From positions 1 to 51,339 of the forward strand of contig JAZDOK010000008.1 in the NCBI GenBank assembly GCA_043798715.1: a stretch of 51,339 bases of DNA. The letters are read 5' to 3'. The translations under genes and the position numbers were made by a program. The notes beneath the pieces are model-generated. The model made no database searches and had not been told where the DNA came from. It saw nothing but the letters and a program-made list of their open reading frames with translations. The first letter of the stretch is position 1, and the number at the start of each line of letters is the position of its first letter. Below, one piece after another: positions 23,728 to 32,424 of this stretch. The DNA comes from JAZDOK01 sp043798715. GTDB taxonomy: Bacteria > Vulcanimicrobiota > JAZDOK01.

Positions 23728-24870
23728 ATGAACAATAGAAATGTCATCATCTGGTTACTTACGTTAGTCGCCCTGGTTTTTCTTGGATATATTATCTACA
23801 ATGCGATTGTCAATGTCGAATCACCGCCTGATTTCGTCTGCATGATAGGAGGGGCCGGCGCACCTCCCGGGAAGTTGAGCAATCCCATCGGGGTAGGCGC
23901 GGGCGTCAAGGGCAGTGTGTATGTCGCCGACACGGGGAACAACCGCATACAGAAATTTACTTCCGACGGCCGCCTGATCAAATTGTGGGGGGAGAGCGGT
24001 TCGGATGATGGAAAATTCAACGCCCCCATGAGAGTAGCCGTGGATCCGAATGGTTTTGTGTATGTGACGGACAATGGGAACAGCCGCATTCAGAAGTTCT
24101 CTTCCATCGGCGAGTTCATCCAGGAGATCTCCTCCTCCGGCACCGCCCCCGGCCAGCTGCACCAGCCGGTGGGAATCGCGGTGGACGTTGAAGGGAACGT
24201 CCTGGTGGCCGACACCATGAACCACCGCATCCAGAAGTTCACCTCCGATGGAAGGCTCATCGCCTGCTGGGGGAATGAAGGCCCGGGAACGGGGCAGTTC
24301 GAATCCCCCTGGGACGTGGCCACGGACAGCAAGGGGAATATCTACGTGGCGGACACGGGCAATAACCGGGTACAGAAATTCGACTTTGACGGGAAATATA
24401 TCTGCGACTGGGGCTCCTCCGGAAGCGAGCGGGGGCAGTTTAAGAAGCCGACCGGAATCGCCGTGGACATAGACGACAACGTAGTCGTCGTGGACTCCGG
24501 AAATAACCGGGTGCAGAAGTTCTACTCCGACGGACGCATCATGTCGGCCTGGGGGGGGGCGGGGCTGGGTGCCAGAGAATTTTCTTTTCCCTCAGGCATC
24601 ACCATCGGAGATGACGGCAGTCTTTACATCGCGGATTCGCAAAACAACCGGGTGCAGGCATACCGTCGTCACCGGGGTTTGATGGACATGCCGTTTGCTC
24701 CTCCGGTTGCCACCCGCCGGCCAAGAGGGCCTGTTCTCAGGGATATTCCCTATGGCGGCTCAACGCCCCATAAGGCTGCTCCCATGGTCGCGCCGACGCC
24801 AATGCCCGCTCGGACAGGTCCTCCTGTAGAGCAACCGGAGCCGAAGCAGGGGGAGTCGCAGGATTTTTAA
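23728..24870 (+). CDS. membrane-anchored NHL-repeat beta-propeller protein
   Basis: The 380-residue product has one N-terminal transmembrane helix (about 8-27, IIWLLTLVALVFLGYIIYNA). Six NHL repeats of about 47 residues follow (each like VYVADTGNNRIQKFTSDGR), consistent with a six-bladed beta propeller outside the cytoplasm. The C-terminal about 70 residues are Pro/Thr-rich and look disordered. NHL propellers bind proteins, ligands or polysaccharides; no specific role can be named. Ribosome binding site GGAGGAAAG precedes the ATG. Confidence 0.88.
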   Translation: MNNRNVIIWLLTLVALVFLGYIIYNAIVNVESPPDFVCMIGGAGAPPGKLSNPIGVGAGVKGSVYVADTGNNRIQKFTSDGRLIKLWGESGSDDGKFNAPMRVAVDPNGFVYVTDNGNSRIQKFSSIGEFIQEISSSGTAPGQLHQPVGIAVDVEGNVLVADTMNHRIQKFTSDGRLIACWGNEGPGTGQFESPWDVATDSKGNIYVADTGNNRVQKFDFDGKYICDWGSSGSERGQFKKPTGIAVDIDDNVVVVDSGNNRVQKFYSDGRIMSAWGGAGLGAREFSFPSGITIGDDGSLYIADSQNNRVQAYRRHRGLMDMPFAPPVATRRPRGPVLRDIPYGGSTPHKAAPMVAPTPMPARTGPPVEQPEPKQGESQDF

Positions 24871-24978
24871 AAAAGAAGATGAAGGCGATTTTTCCCAGCG
24901 AGGAAATTACGAAGAAAAGTTGAACTTTAAACGGGTGGATGAAAGCAGAGGGCTCACAATTTTGCGAGGAGGCATAAT

Positions 24979-26259
24979 ATGAAGAAAATACTCAAACGGG
25001 AAGTTCCCAAATACGATGTCAAGGATTTGAAACTGGCTCGCGAGGGACAGCTCAGAATCGAGTGGGCGGCCCAGCAGATGCCGGTTTTGAAATTGATTAA
25101 GGAACGCTTTTCCAAGGAGAACGTGTTCAAGGGGGTCAGGATTGCGGCCTGTCTCCACGTCACCACGGAGACGGCCAACCTTATCACGGCGCTCAAGGCC
25201 GGCGGGGCCAATGTGGTGCTCTGCGCATCCAATCCCCTCTCCACCCAGGATGACGTGGCTGCCTCCCTCGTCGTCAACGACGGCATTTCGGTGTATGCTG
25301 GTAAGGGTGAGGATTCCAAGACCTACTACCAGCATATACAGTGGGCGCTTGACAGCAGGCCGCGGGTCACTATGGATGACGGCGCCGACCTGATTTCCAC
25401 TATTCACACTCAGCGCGCCGAGCTTATCGCCGATATAATCGGGGGGACGGAAGAGACCACGACCGGAGTGATGCGCCTGAGAAGCATGGAAAAAGAGGGG
25501 GCCCTCCGTTACCCCGTCATCGCGGTCAACGACGCCAAGACCAAGCAGTTTTTTGACAACCGCTATGGGACCGGTCAATCAACTATTGATGGAATAATGA
25601 GAGCCACCAACATCCTCCTGGCCGGAAAGATTTTCGTCATAGCGGGCTATGGCTGGTGCGGAAGGGGCCTGGCCATGCGGGCCCGGGGCATGGGAGCCCG
25701 GGTCGTTATCACGGAAGTAGACCATCTCAAGGCCCTGGAGGCCATCATGGACGGTTACGAAGTCATGCCGATGAAGGATGCCGCCAGGATTGGCGAGGTC
25801 TTTGTGACGGCCACAGGCGATATCAATGTCATCCGGAAAGAGCATTTCAAGGTAATGAAGGACGGCGCCATCCTGGCCAATACCGGGCACTTCAACGTGG
25901 AGATAGACCTCCCTTCGCTCGGAGAGCTCGCCGGCAGTAAAAGGAAAATCAGGGAGTTCGTGGAAGAGTTCACCCTGGAAAGTGGAAAGCTCTACCTCCT
26001 GGGTGAGGGCCGCCTGATCAACCTGACGGCGGCTGAGGGGCACCCGGCTCAGGTCATGGACATGAGCTTCGCCAATCAGGCCCTGGCGGTGGAATTTCTG
26101 GTGGGTCTGGGTAAGAAACTGGATGCCAAGGTATACCGCGTCCCCGACGTGATTGACCGCGAGATTGCCAGACTGAAGCTTCGATCCATGAATATCGCCA
26201 TCGATCAGCTTACCAAGGAGCAGAGACAGTATCTGGCCGGCTGGGAGATGGGGACTTAA
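24979..26259 (+). CDS. ahcY: adenosylhomocysteinase (S-adenosylhomocysteine hydrolase)
   Basis: The 426-residue product aligns well with AhcY: GVRIAACLHVTTETANLI, the substrate region with NDAKTKQFFDNRYGTGQS, and the NAD site with GYGWCGRGLAMRARGMGA (about 222-240). The GYGWCG form and the length are those of the archaeal/Thermotoga-like short type. The enzyme splits S-adenosylhomocysteine to adenosine and homocysteine. It lies just before metK, so the two make an SAM cycle pair. The ATG follows GAGGAGG. I looked for an SAH riboswitch in the 108-base leader and saw none that I could recognise. Confidence 0.96.
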   Translation: MKKILKREVPKYDVKDLKLAREGQLRIEWAAQQMPVLKLIKERFSKENVFKGVRIAACLHVTTETANLITALKAGGANVVLCASNPLSTQDDVAASLVVNDGISVYAGKGEDSKTYYQHIQWALDSRPRVTMDDGADLISTIHTQRAELIADIIGGTEETTTGVMRLRSMEKEGALRYPVIAVNDAKTKQFFDNRYGTGQSTIDGIMRATNILLAGKIFVIAGYGWCGRGLAMRARGMGARVVITEVDHLKALEAIMDGYEVMPMKDAARIGEVFVTATGDINVIRKEHFKVMKDGAILANTGHFNVEIDLPSLGELAGSKRKIREFVEEFTLESGKLYLLGEGRLINLTAAEGHPAQVMDMSFANQALAVEFLVGLGKKLDAKVYRVPDVIDREIARLKLRSMNIAIDQLTKEQRQYLAGWEMGT

Positions 26260-26272
26260 GATCGATGCCAGA

Positions 26273-26339
26273 GACTTTAGACGATAGACCATAGACCATA
26301 CGTTCGTTATTATAAGTCTGAGGTCTAAGGTCTAGGGTC
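26273..26339. repeat. heptad-repeat long hairpin between ahcY and metK
   Basis: Two 24-base arms (26273-26296 and 26316-26339) pair at 21 of 24 positions, including three G-U pairs, around a 19-base loop. Each arm consists of GTCTxxx heptads: on the right GTCTGAG, GTCTAAG, GTCTAGG, and the inverse on the left. The structure fills the gap between ahcY and metK, ending about 12 bases before the metK ribosome binding site. It could attenuate or stabilise the mRNA, or be an intergenic repeat family. Confidence 0.75.
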
Positions 26340-26363
26340 TTCAGAATTCAAGGAGGAAGAATC

Positions 26364-27656
26364 GTGTCCAAGAAAAATGCCTATTATTTTACTTCCGAAT
26401 CGGTGACGGAGGGCCACCCGGACAAGGTAGCCGATCAGATCTCCGATGCGGTCTTAGACGAAGTCCTGAGACAGGATCCGGACGGTCGGGTCGCCTGCGA
26501 AGTCCTGGTTCATACCGGGGCGGTACATATAGCCGGGCAGATCACCACGGATTGCTATGTGGATATTCCCAAGATTGTCCGGAGCACCCTGACCGAGATC
26601 GGCTACACCCGGGCCAAGTACGGCATGGATGCCGAGACCTGCGCCGTCCTGGTCTCCATTGATGAGCAGTCACCCGATATAGCCATGGGGGTGGATAAAT
26701 CAATGGAAGCCAAGCACGGGGAGATGGAGGCCAAAAATGGAACGGACATGCTGGGGGCCGGAGATCAGGGTATGATGATGGGCTTTGCCTGCAACGAGAC
26801 CCGCGAATTGATGCCTCTTCCGATCACCATAGCGCACAACCTGGTCAAGATGCTGGCGGCCATTAGGAAGAACTGTGACCTGCCGTACCTCAGGCCGGAC
26901 GGAAAGAGCCAGGTCACCGTGGAGTATGAAAACGGCCGTCCGATTCGGCTGGAAAATATCGTGATTTCGGCCCACCACAAGCCCGATATCCCCCTGGAAA
27001 TCATCAGGGAGGATATCATCGAGAAGGTGATCCGCCGGGTCGTGCCCGCCGGGCTGATAGATAAGAATACCAAGATCTATGTAAATCCCACCGGGAGATT
27101 TGTCATCGGAGGACCCATGGGTGACACCGGCCTTACCGGGCGCAAAATAATAGTGGATACCTACGGGGGAATGGCCCGCCACGGCGGCGGAGCTTTTTCC
27201 GGCAAAGACCCCACCAAGGTGGACCGTTCAGCCTCCTACGCGGCCCGCTATGTGGCCAAGAATGTCGTGGCCTCAGGGCTGGCGGACCGCTGCGAAGTGG
27301 AGCTGGCCTATGCCATCGGAGTGGCTCAGCCTCTGAATATCGCCGCTCACACGTTCGGCACCGAGAAGGTGGATCCGGCCCTTATCGTGAAGCTGATTCG
27401 GGAGTATTTTGACCTGCGCCCCGGCGCCATAATCAAGACCCTGGATTTGCGGCGCCCCATTTACCGGCCGCTGGCCGCTTACGGACACTTTGGCCGGCCG
27501 GAGCTGGATCTGCCCTGGGAGCGAATAGACAAGGCGCCGCTTCTCAGGAAGGCCGCCGGTCTTAGTCCCGTGGAAATTGAAAAGAAAAGTGAATACGGCG
27601 AATGTGTGCCGCCCGCCCGTAAAAAAGAAAAACCGGCTCCCGGGGACCTGCGGTGA
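26364..27656 (+). CDS. metK: S-adenosylmethionine synthetase
   Basis: The 430-residue product contains the MetK signatures EGHPDKVADQISDAVLD near the start, GAGDQGMMMGFACNET and GGGAFSGKDPTKVDRSASY. It makes SAM from methionine and ATP. It is about 40 residues longer than usual because of a C-terminal charged tail (about 400-430, ending KEKPAPGDLR). The GTG start follows AAGGAGG. Its stop overlaps the GTG of the next gene (GTGA). Together with ahcY it forms a SAM-cycle pair. Confidence 0.96.
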   Translation: MSKKNAYYFTSESVTEGHPDKVADQISDAVLDEVLRQDPDGRVACEVLVHTGAVHIAGQITTDCYVDIPKIVRSTLTEIGYTRAKYGMDAETCAVLVSIDEQSPDIAMGVDKSMEAKHGEMEAKNGTDMLGAGDQGMMMGFACNETRELMPLPITIAHNLVKMLAAIRKNCDLPYLRPDGKSQVTVEYENGRPIRLENIVISAHHKPDIPLEIIREDIIEKVIRRVVPAGLIDKNTKIYVNPTGRFVIGGPMGDTGLTGRKIIVDTYGGMARHGGGAFSGKDPTKVDRSASYAARYVAKNVVASGLADRCEVELAYAIGVAQPLNIAAHTFGTEKVDPALIVKLIREYFDLRPGAIIKTLDLRRPIYRPLAAYGHFGRPELDLPWERIDKAPLLRKAAGLSPVEIEKKSEYGECVPPARKKEKPAPGDLR

Positions 27657-29083
27657 AATTCGGCCCGTTCAGGCATCTGCCGGCGGTGGGTCTTCTTCTA
27701 GTTCTATGGTTATGGTGCTGTCCGTCTTTCAGCCAGGAGGAGACGCCTTCGTCCGCGTTTTTCCCGGGCAAGGACTCGACGGTACTCGTCTTTGCACCCC
27801 ATTGCGACGACGAGACGATCGCCTGCGGCGGTCTTTTCAATGTCCTCGCCGCCGAGGGGGACGAGCCCATCGTGATCATGATGACGAATGGGGATGCATA
27901 CACCTTTTCGGCGGAACGCGAGTTTAATAAGTTCACCCTTACTCCGACTCAGTACATCCGCTTCGCCTACCAGCGCCAGCTTGAGAGCATCTCCGCCATG
28001 GAAACACTGGGCCTTCCAGCCGACTCCATCTTTTTTCTCGGCTATCCCGACCGGGGCCTGGAAAAGATGTGGGAGAAGTACTGGAGCGAGAAGAACCTTT
28101 ACACCTCGCCTTACACGCGTGCGAAATACTCCCCCTATACCAACAGCTATATCATGAACGCTCCCTACTGCGGCTCCGGTGCCCTTAAGACCATTGAGAA
28201 GATTCTGATCGAGGTCAAACCCTCCCATCTGATCCTGCCTGACCCCATGGACTGGCATCCGGATCACCGGGCCGTCTTTGACCTGGTGACTCTGGCTCTC
28301 AGGGATCTTTCCGCGAAAAAGGAGTCCTTCGCGGAGCACGCGATCGTTCTTACCTACCTCGTTCATTTCGGAAAATGGCCGAAGACGCGGGCGCTCAGGA
28401 TGGAGAAACCGCTGGAAGCGCCGGGCCTTTCGGATGAGCGGGCCCGGGGGTGGCTCAGCTACCCGCTGGACTTTGGAGTGAGGCAGAAAAAGTACGAAGC
28501 GATGCTTAAATACGAGAGCCAGCTCAAGACCGCCAGGGGGCATCTCTTCAGTTTTATCAGGGCCAACGAGCTTTTTCGCCCCTTTCGGCCGGCTGAGGTC
28601 ACCCGGGTCGCCCCGGGCAGAATCGTGGTGGACGGCCTGGACAATGAGTGGGAAAGTGCAGTCGCCCTGCCGGTGCATTTTGTCGGGAAGATGCCGTTTT
28701 CAGTTCTGGAGAAGCACGCCGATGTGACCTCTCTTGCTGTTTGCGCCGATGAAGAGGCGCTCTATCTCAGGCTGGAGACAAGGCGGACACCGTCTTCCTC
28801 GGTTGTATACAGGCTGATTCTGCACGCGGTCTACGGGGATGAGCGCCCGCCTGTGCTATTCTTACTTAATTTGAGACCTCCGGGCCGTGTAAGCGGGGAT
28901 CTTGCCGCCCCGGCGGTTTCCTTCACGGCGAAAAAGGTCCTGGAGCTCCGCATCCCTCTTGAGGCCCTGGGCCGCCCTTCGGCGCTGTCTCTCCGCTTTA
29001 AGTGTTCCTCCTACCGACTTCCGGAAGTGACCTCCCAGTCTGTTTTATTTACTCTTCCTCAAGGGAAGGAGCTCACGGATTAG
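27653..29083 (+). CDS. secreted PIG-L/LmbE-type deacetylase with CBM9-like C-terminal domain
   Basis: The 476-residue product has a signal peptide (LLLVLWLWCCPSFS) and a PIG-L fold with the zinc motif APHCDDETIACGG (about 48-60; the usual HPDD is HCDD) and HPDH near 201-204. PIG-L enzymes deacetylate N-acetylglucosamine conjugates. From about residue 320 on there is a beta-rich part with IVVDGLDNEWESAVALPV, typical of CBM9/DOMON-like carbohydrate-binding domains. The fusion suggests action on an envelope or extracellular polysaccharide or glycoconjugate. It starts with GTG overlapping the metK stop, so it is co-translated with SAM synthesis genes for no obvious metabolic reason. Confidence 0.85.
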   Translation: MKFGPFRHLPAVGLLLVLWLWCCPSFSQEETPSSAFFPGKDSTVLVFAPHCDDETIACGGLFNVLAAEGDEPIVIMMTNGDAYTFSAEREFNKFTLTPTQYIRFAYQRQLESISAMETLGLPADSIFFLGYPDRGLEKMWEKYWSEKNLYTSPYTRAKYSPYTNSYIMNAPYCGSGALKTIEKILIEVKPSHLILPDPMDWHPDHRAVFDLVTLALRDLSAKKESFAEHAIVLTYLVHFGKWPKTRALRMEKPLEAPGLSDERARGWLSYPLDFGVRQKKYEAMLKYESQLKTARGHLFSFIRANELFRPFRPAEVTRVAPGRIVVDGLDNEWESAVALPVHFVGKMPFSVLEKHADVTSLAVCADEEALYLRLETRRTPSSSVVYRLILHAVYGDERPPVLFLLNLRPPGRVSGDLAAPAVSFTAKKVLELRIPLEALGRPSALSLRFKCSSYRLPEVTSQSVLFTLPQGKELTD

Positions 29084-29086
29084 GCT

Positions 29087-30514
29087 ATGGATAAAGCTCA
29101 CTTTGACGAGCTGTTTTCCGCTCCGGAACATCAGGCGCTCTTTTGCTTTCTTCGGGAAAGGGGAATTGCGGCTTTCATCGTCGGCGGCGCTCTTCGCGAA
29201 TTCTGCCTGGGCCGGCCGGTGCGCGAAGTGGACCTGGCCGTTCCGGAGGCCGAAAGGGTCGCTAGAGATTTTGCCGACTGGGCCGGAGGCGCTTTTGTCA
29301 CGCTGGATCGTTCTTTCGGTCTGTTTCGCGTGGCCACAGGGGATAGTCACGTAGACTTCAGCCAGATACAGGGCGGCCTCCGGCAGGACCTGGCCCGCCG
29401 GGATTTTACCATCAACGCCATGGCCCTCCCGGTGGAAAGCGGGGAACTCATAGACCCCTTCGGCGGTCTTAAGGATCTTGAGGAGCGGACTCTGCGCGCC
29501 ACTTCTAAGACCGTCTTTGAGGAGGATCCGGCCCGGCTAATGCGCGGAATCCGCCTGGCCAAGGACCTCAGCCTGAGCGTGGACCCCCAGACCCTCTCCT
29601 GGATGGCGGCGGCGGCGCCGGCCCTTTCGAAGACCTCCCCGGAGCGGATCAGGGACGAGTGGTTTCGGATTCTGGAACATGATGAGTCCTGGGAGTCCCT
29701 CCTGTTGATGGAGGAACTGGGTTTTCTCAAGCATGTCATCCCTGAGATGGAAGACTTGAAGGGCGTGGGCCAGAATGATTACCACAGTTTCCCGGTCTGG
29801 GAGCATTCCATGGCCTCGGTTCGGGAAATAGAGCGCTTGGTTAGTGATCTGGAGATGCTTGGGGAGACGGCTTCCCGGGTGCGGGAATATTTTTCAGAGG
29901 TGGTTGCCGGAGAGCGCCGCCGTCTTCCTCTCTTGAAGATGGCGGCGCTTCTTCACGACATCGGAAAACCCCTGACCCGCCGGGTGGAGGAGGGCAGGGT
30001 CTTCTTCATCGGCCACGACAAGGTCGGCTCCGAGATCGGGGATCTAATCAGTGCGGCTCTGCGCCTCAGTGTGCGAGAGAGCCGGATTCTGCATACGGTG
30101 ATCCGCCAGCACCTTCGGCCGATCTTCCTGGGCAAGGAAGAGGTGCCGACGGCCCGGAGCGTATACCGCTTTTTCCGGGATACGGAGGAGGCGGCCGTGG
30201 ATACCCTCCTGGTCTCCTGGGCCGACGTCGAGGCCGGCCGCGGCCCCGCTCTCAAGGAGGAAATGATCGCCCGCCATCACTGCTTCGTCCGGGAGCGCCT
30301 GGTGGATTATTTTTCCGAAAGCCGCACGGCGCACCCCCCACGGCTTCTTAGCGGCGAGGAGGTAATGGAAGTCCTACAGATGGAATCCGGCCCGAAGGTG
30401 GGGCGGGTTCTCAAGAAGATAGAGCAGGCGGCGGCCGAGGGGCGAATCACCACGCATGAAGAAGCCATCGAATACCTCAGGTCTCAGAACTGGGGTCGGA
30501 CAACGGCTCAATGA
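29087..30514 (+). CDS. CCA-adding/poly(A) polymerase-type nucleotidyltransferase with HD domain
   Basis: The 475-residue product has the class II nucleotidyltransferase fold: FIVGGALREFCLGRPVREV at 30-48, GGLRQDLARRDFTINAMA, and FEEDPARLMRGIRLAKDL. A C-terminal HD domain has LLHDIGKP at about 287-294 and GHDKVGSEI. Family members add CCA to tRNA 3' ends or poly(A) to RNA; HD members may also remove 2',3'-phosphates. The usual catalytic D-x-D is E47-V48-D49, and the usual GG-x-x-RD is GGALRE, two unusual Asp to Glu changes. The tRNA-Ala here already encodes CCA, so repair is the expected role. The ATG at 29087 begins 3 bases after the previous stop. Confidence 0.88.
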   Translation: MDKAHFDELFSAPEHQALFCFLRERGIAAFIVGGALREFCLGRPVREVDLAVPEAERVARDFADWAGGAFVTLDRSFGLFRVATGDSHVDFSQIQGGLRQDLARRDFTINAMALPVESGELIDPFGGLKDLEERTLRATSKTVFEEDPARLMRGIRLAKDLSLSVDPQTLSWMAAAAPALSKTSPERIRDEWFRILEHDESWESLLLMEELGFLKHVIPEMEDLKGVGQNDYHSFPVWEHSMASVREIERLVSDLEMLGETASRVREYFSEVVAGERRRLPLLKMAALLHDIGKPLTRRVEEGRVFFIGHDKVGSEIGDLISAALRLSVRESRILHTVIRQHLRPIFLGKEEVPTARSVYRFFRDTEEAAVDTLLVSWADVEAGRGPALKEEMIARHHCFVRERLVDYFSESRTAHPPRLLSGEEVMEVLQMESGPKVGRVLKKIEQAAAEGRITTHEEAIEYLRSQNWGRTTAQ

Positions 30515-30629
30515 TTAATTTACGCAGAATTGTTCTGATTTTACGAAATTTGCTCGTCGAATGCGCGAAAGTTTAGACTGGGCTCTAAATTATCGGCTAT
30601 AGACAACAACTTGGTTTTCCTGATTCCGT

Positions 30630-30658
30630 TTGACAATTCGGGGGAGAGCTAATATAAT
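30630..30658 (+). promoter_or_regulatory. consensus sigma-70 promoter of the yceD-rpmF-fab operon
   Basis: A perfect TTGACA (30630-30635), a 17-base spacer and a perfect TATAAT (30653-30658), 32 bases before the first ATG of the operon. This is the strongest promoter match in the window. Confidence 0.9.
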
Positions 30659-30690
30659 GTTTTGAGCCTGTGTTTCAGTAGGGTGGATCT

Positions 30691-31182
30691 ATGATTGTAA
30701 AGGTGCATGAAATATTAGGCACGCTCGGCGCCAGCTCATCTTTCAGCTTTGATGAATGTGTCGAGATGGAAGGGCTTGAACTGTCCGGCAACCTGGTGGT
30801 TAAGGTCAAACTGACTAACACCGGTTCCAGGGTTCTGGTGCAGGGGATAGCGTTGCCTGCCGTCAGAGTGCCGTGCAGCCGTTGCGGCGAGATGTTTTTA
30901 TATTCGGCGGAGGTGCCCTTCCTGGAAGAGTTTTTGCCGCCGGACAGTCCCGAGCTTGAGCACGGAATGTTTATCTTTGTTGATGAGGAAATCGTGCTGG
31001 ATGAAATGCTGAGGCAGAACATCATCTCGGCTTTGCCGATGCAGCCTGTCTGCAGGGAGAATTGCCAGGGCCTGTGCACCTCCTGCGGGCGGAATCTCAA
31101 TTTGTCTTCGTGTCAGTGCCCCAGGGAAGCGGTTGATCCCCGCTGGATTCCACTGGCAAATCTAAAAAAGGCCGAAAATTAG
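30691..31182 (+). CDS. YceD/DUF177 family protein
   Basis: The 163-residue product has the DUF177 pattern: VPCSRCGEMF around residue 60-68 and the C-terminal CRENCQGLCTSCGRNLN followed by CQC. YceD is a conserved partner of rpmF, in plants and bacteria linked to 23S rRNA accumulation. The Cys pairs may bind zinc. It is the first gene of the operon below the consensus promoter and is followed by rpmF within 11 bases, the conserved order. Confidence 0.9.
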   Translation: MIVKVHEILGTLGASSSFSFDECVEMEGLELSGNLVVKVKLTNTGSRVLVQGIALPAVRVPCSRCGEMFLYSAEVPFLEEFLPPDSPELEHGMFIFVDEEIVLDEMLRQNIISALPMQPVCRENCQGLCTSCGRNLNLSSCQCPREAVDPRWIPLANLKKAEN

Positions 31183-31193
31183 GAGGTGCCTCA

Positions 31194-31385
31194 ATGGCGA
31201 ACCCAAAATACAAAACTTCTCGATCCAAGACGAGGAGAAGAAGAGCCAATATCAATCTGGCCATTCCCAATGTCGTCTCATGCCCCAAATGCCACGAACC
31301 CAAGCTTTCCCACCATATCTGCTGGTCCTGCGGAACCTATAAGGACCGCGAAGCAATAAAAATTGATGCTGCGGCGAAAGCCTGA
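31194..31385 (+). CDS. rpmF: 50S ribosomal protein L32
   Basis: The 63-residue product begins MANPKYKTSRSKTRRRR and has a four-Cys zinc ribbon (Cys30, Cys33, Cys43, Cys46), so it is the zinc-binding form of L32. A strong AGGAGGTG lies 6 bases before the ATG. It sits between yceD and fabH; plsX, which often follows, is absent. Confidence 0.96.
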   Translation: MANPKYKTSRSKTRRRRANINLAIPNVVSCPKCHEPKLSHHICWSCGTYKDREAIKIDAAAKA

Positions 31386-31417
31386 GCTCTTTATCTTTAA
31401 TCCGGGAAGGTGCCATT

Positions 31418-32410
31418 ATGAAAGGAAAGTCCGCAGGTATTGCCGGAGTGGGTTCTTATGCCCCCTCCCGCAAGCTGACCAACAGCGACCTTGAGAAGAT
31501 CGTAGATACCAGCGACGAATGGATACGCACCCGCACCGGCATCTCCGAGAGGAGAATCTGCGAGGACGGCGTCCCCACTTCGGAGATAGCAGTCATTGCG
31601 GCCCGCAGGGCCATCGCCCAGGCCGGGATCTCCCCCGAGGAGATCGATCTCGTCATCTGCGCCACGGTGACGCCCGACATGCCCTTCCCCGCCATGGCGT
31701 GCATTGTTCAGGATAAGATTGGGGCCACCCGGGCGGCGGCCTTTGACCTGGAGGCGGGCTGTTCCGGATTCATGTACGCCCTGGCGGTCGGTACTCAGTT
31801 TATCGAGAGCGGAGTTTATGAGAACGTCCTGATCTGCGGAGCTGATTCCCTGACGCGGATCACCGACTGGACGGACCGGAATACCTGTGTCCTCTTCGGG
31901 GACGGGGGGGGAGCGGTTCTGCTCAGGCCGGCTGAGGAGGGATATGGAGTCCTCTCATTTCAACTGGGCGCCGACGGATCAGGAGGAGATCTTCTGAAGA
32001 TGCCCGCCGGGGGCTCTCTCATGCCGGCGAGCAGGGAGACAGTGGATAAAAAGCTCCACACCATAAAGATGGCCGGGAATGAAGTCTTTAAATTCGCCGT
32101 AAAGGTCATGGGCGATGCCGCAGTTAAGGCCCTGGAAAAGGCGCATATTCGGACGGATGAGGTTAAGTGCTTTATTCCTCACCAGGCCAACATGAGAATA
32201 ATAGAAGCGGCGGCCCGGCGGCTCGGCGTCGGAATGGATCGCTTCTTTGTAAATCTTAATAAGTACGGAAATACTTCATGTGGTTCCATCCCGTTGGCTC
32301 TCAGCGAGGCGCTGGAAGTAGGGAGAATAAGAAAGGGAGACATTGTCGTCATGGTCGGCTTCGGGGCGGGTCTCACCTGGGCCGCCAACGTCGTGCGGTG
32401 GAGTTACTGA
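31418..32410 (+). CDS. fabH: 3-oxoacyl-[ACP] synthase III (FabH)
   Basis: The 330-residue product has the full KAS III catalytic triad: Cys115 in EAGCSGFMY, a His in CFIPHQANMRI (about 254) and an Asn in KYGNTSCGSIPLAL (about 284). It condenses acetyl-CoA with malonyl-ACP to start fatty acid synthesis. Start ATG at 31418 with GGAAGGTG upstream. It begins a fabH-fabD-fabG-acpP run. Confidence 0.97.
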   Translation: MKGKSAGIAGVGSYAPSRKLTNSDLEKIVDTSDEWIRTRTGISERRICEDGVPTSEIAVIAARRAIAQAGISPEEIDLVICATVTPDMPFPAMACIVQDKIGATRAAAFDLEAGCSGFMYALAVGTQFIESGVYENVLICGADSLTRITDWTDRNTCVLFGDGGGAVLLRPAEEGYGVLSFQLGADGSGGDLLKMPAGGSLMPASRETVDKKLHTIKMAGNEVFKFAVKVMGDAAVKALEKAHIRTDEVKCFIPHQANMRIIEAAARRLGVGMDRFFVNLNKYGNTSCGSIPLALSEALEVGRIRKGDIVVMVGFGAGLTWAANVVRWSY

Positions 32411-32424
32411 GGAGGAATACAGCC

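Noticed and set aside
24871..24978. SAH or SAM riboswitch before ahcY
   Set aside because: I could not find the conserved core or helices of any known SAM/SAH class in the leader.
32278..32424. Longer FabD start
   Set aside because: It lies inside fabH; the TTG at 32425 has a strong GGAGG and gives the normal FabD N-terminus.
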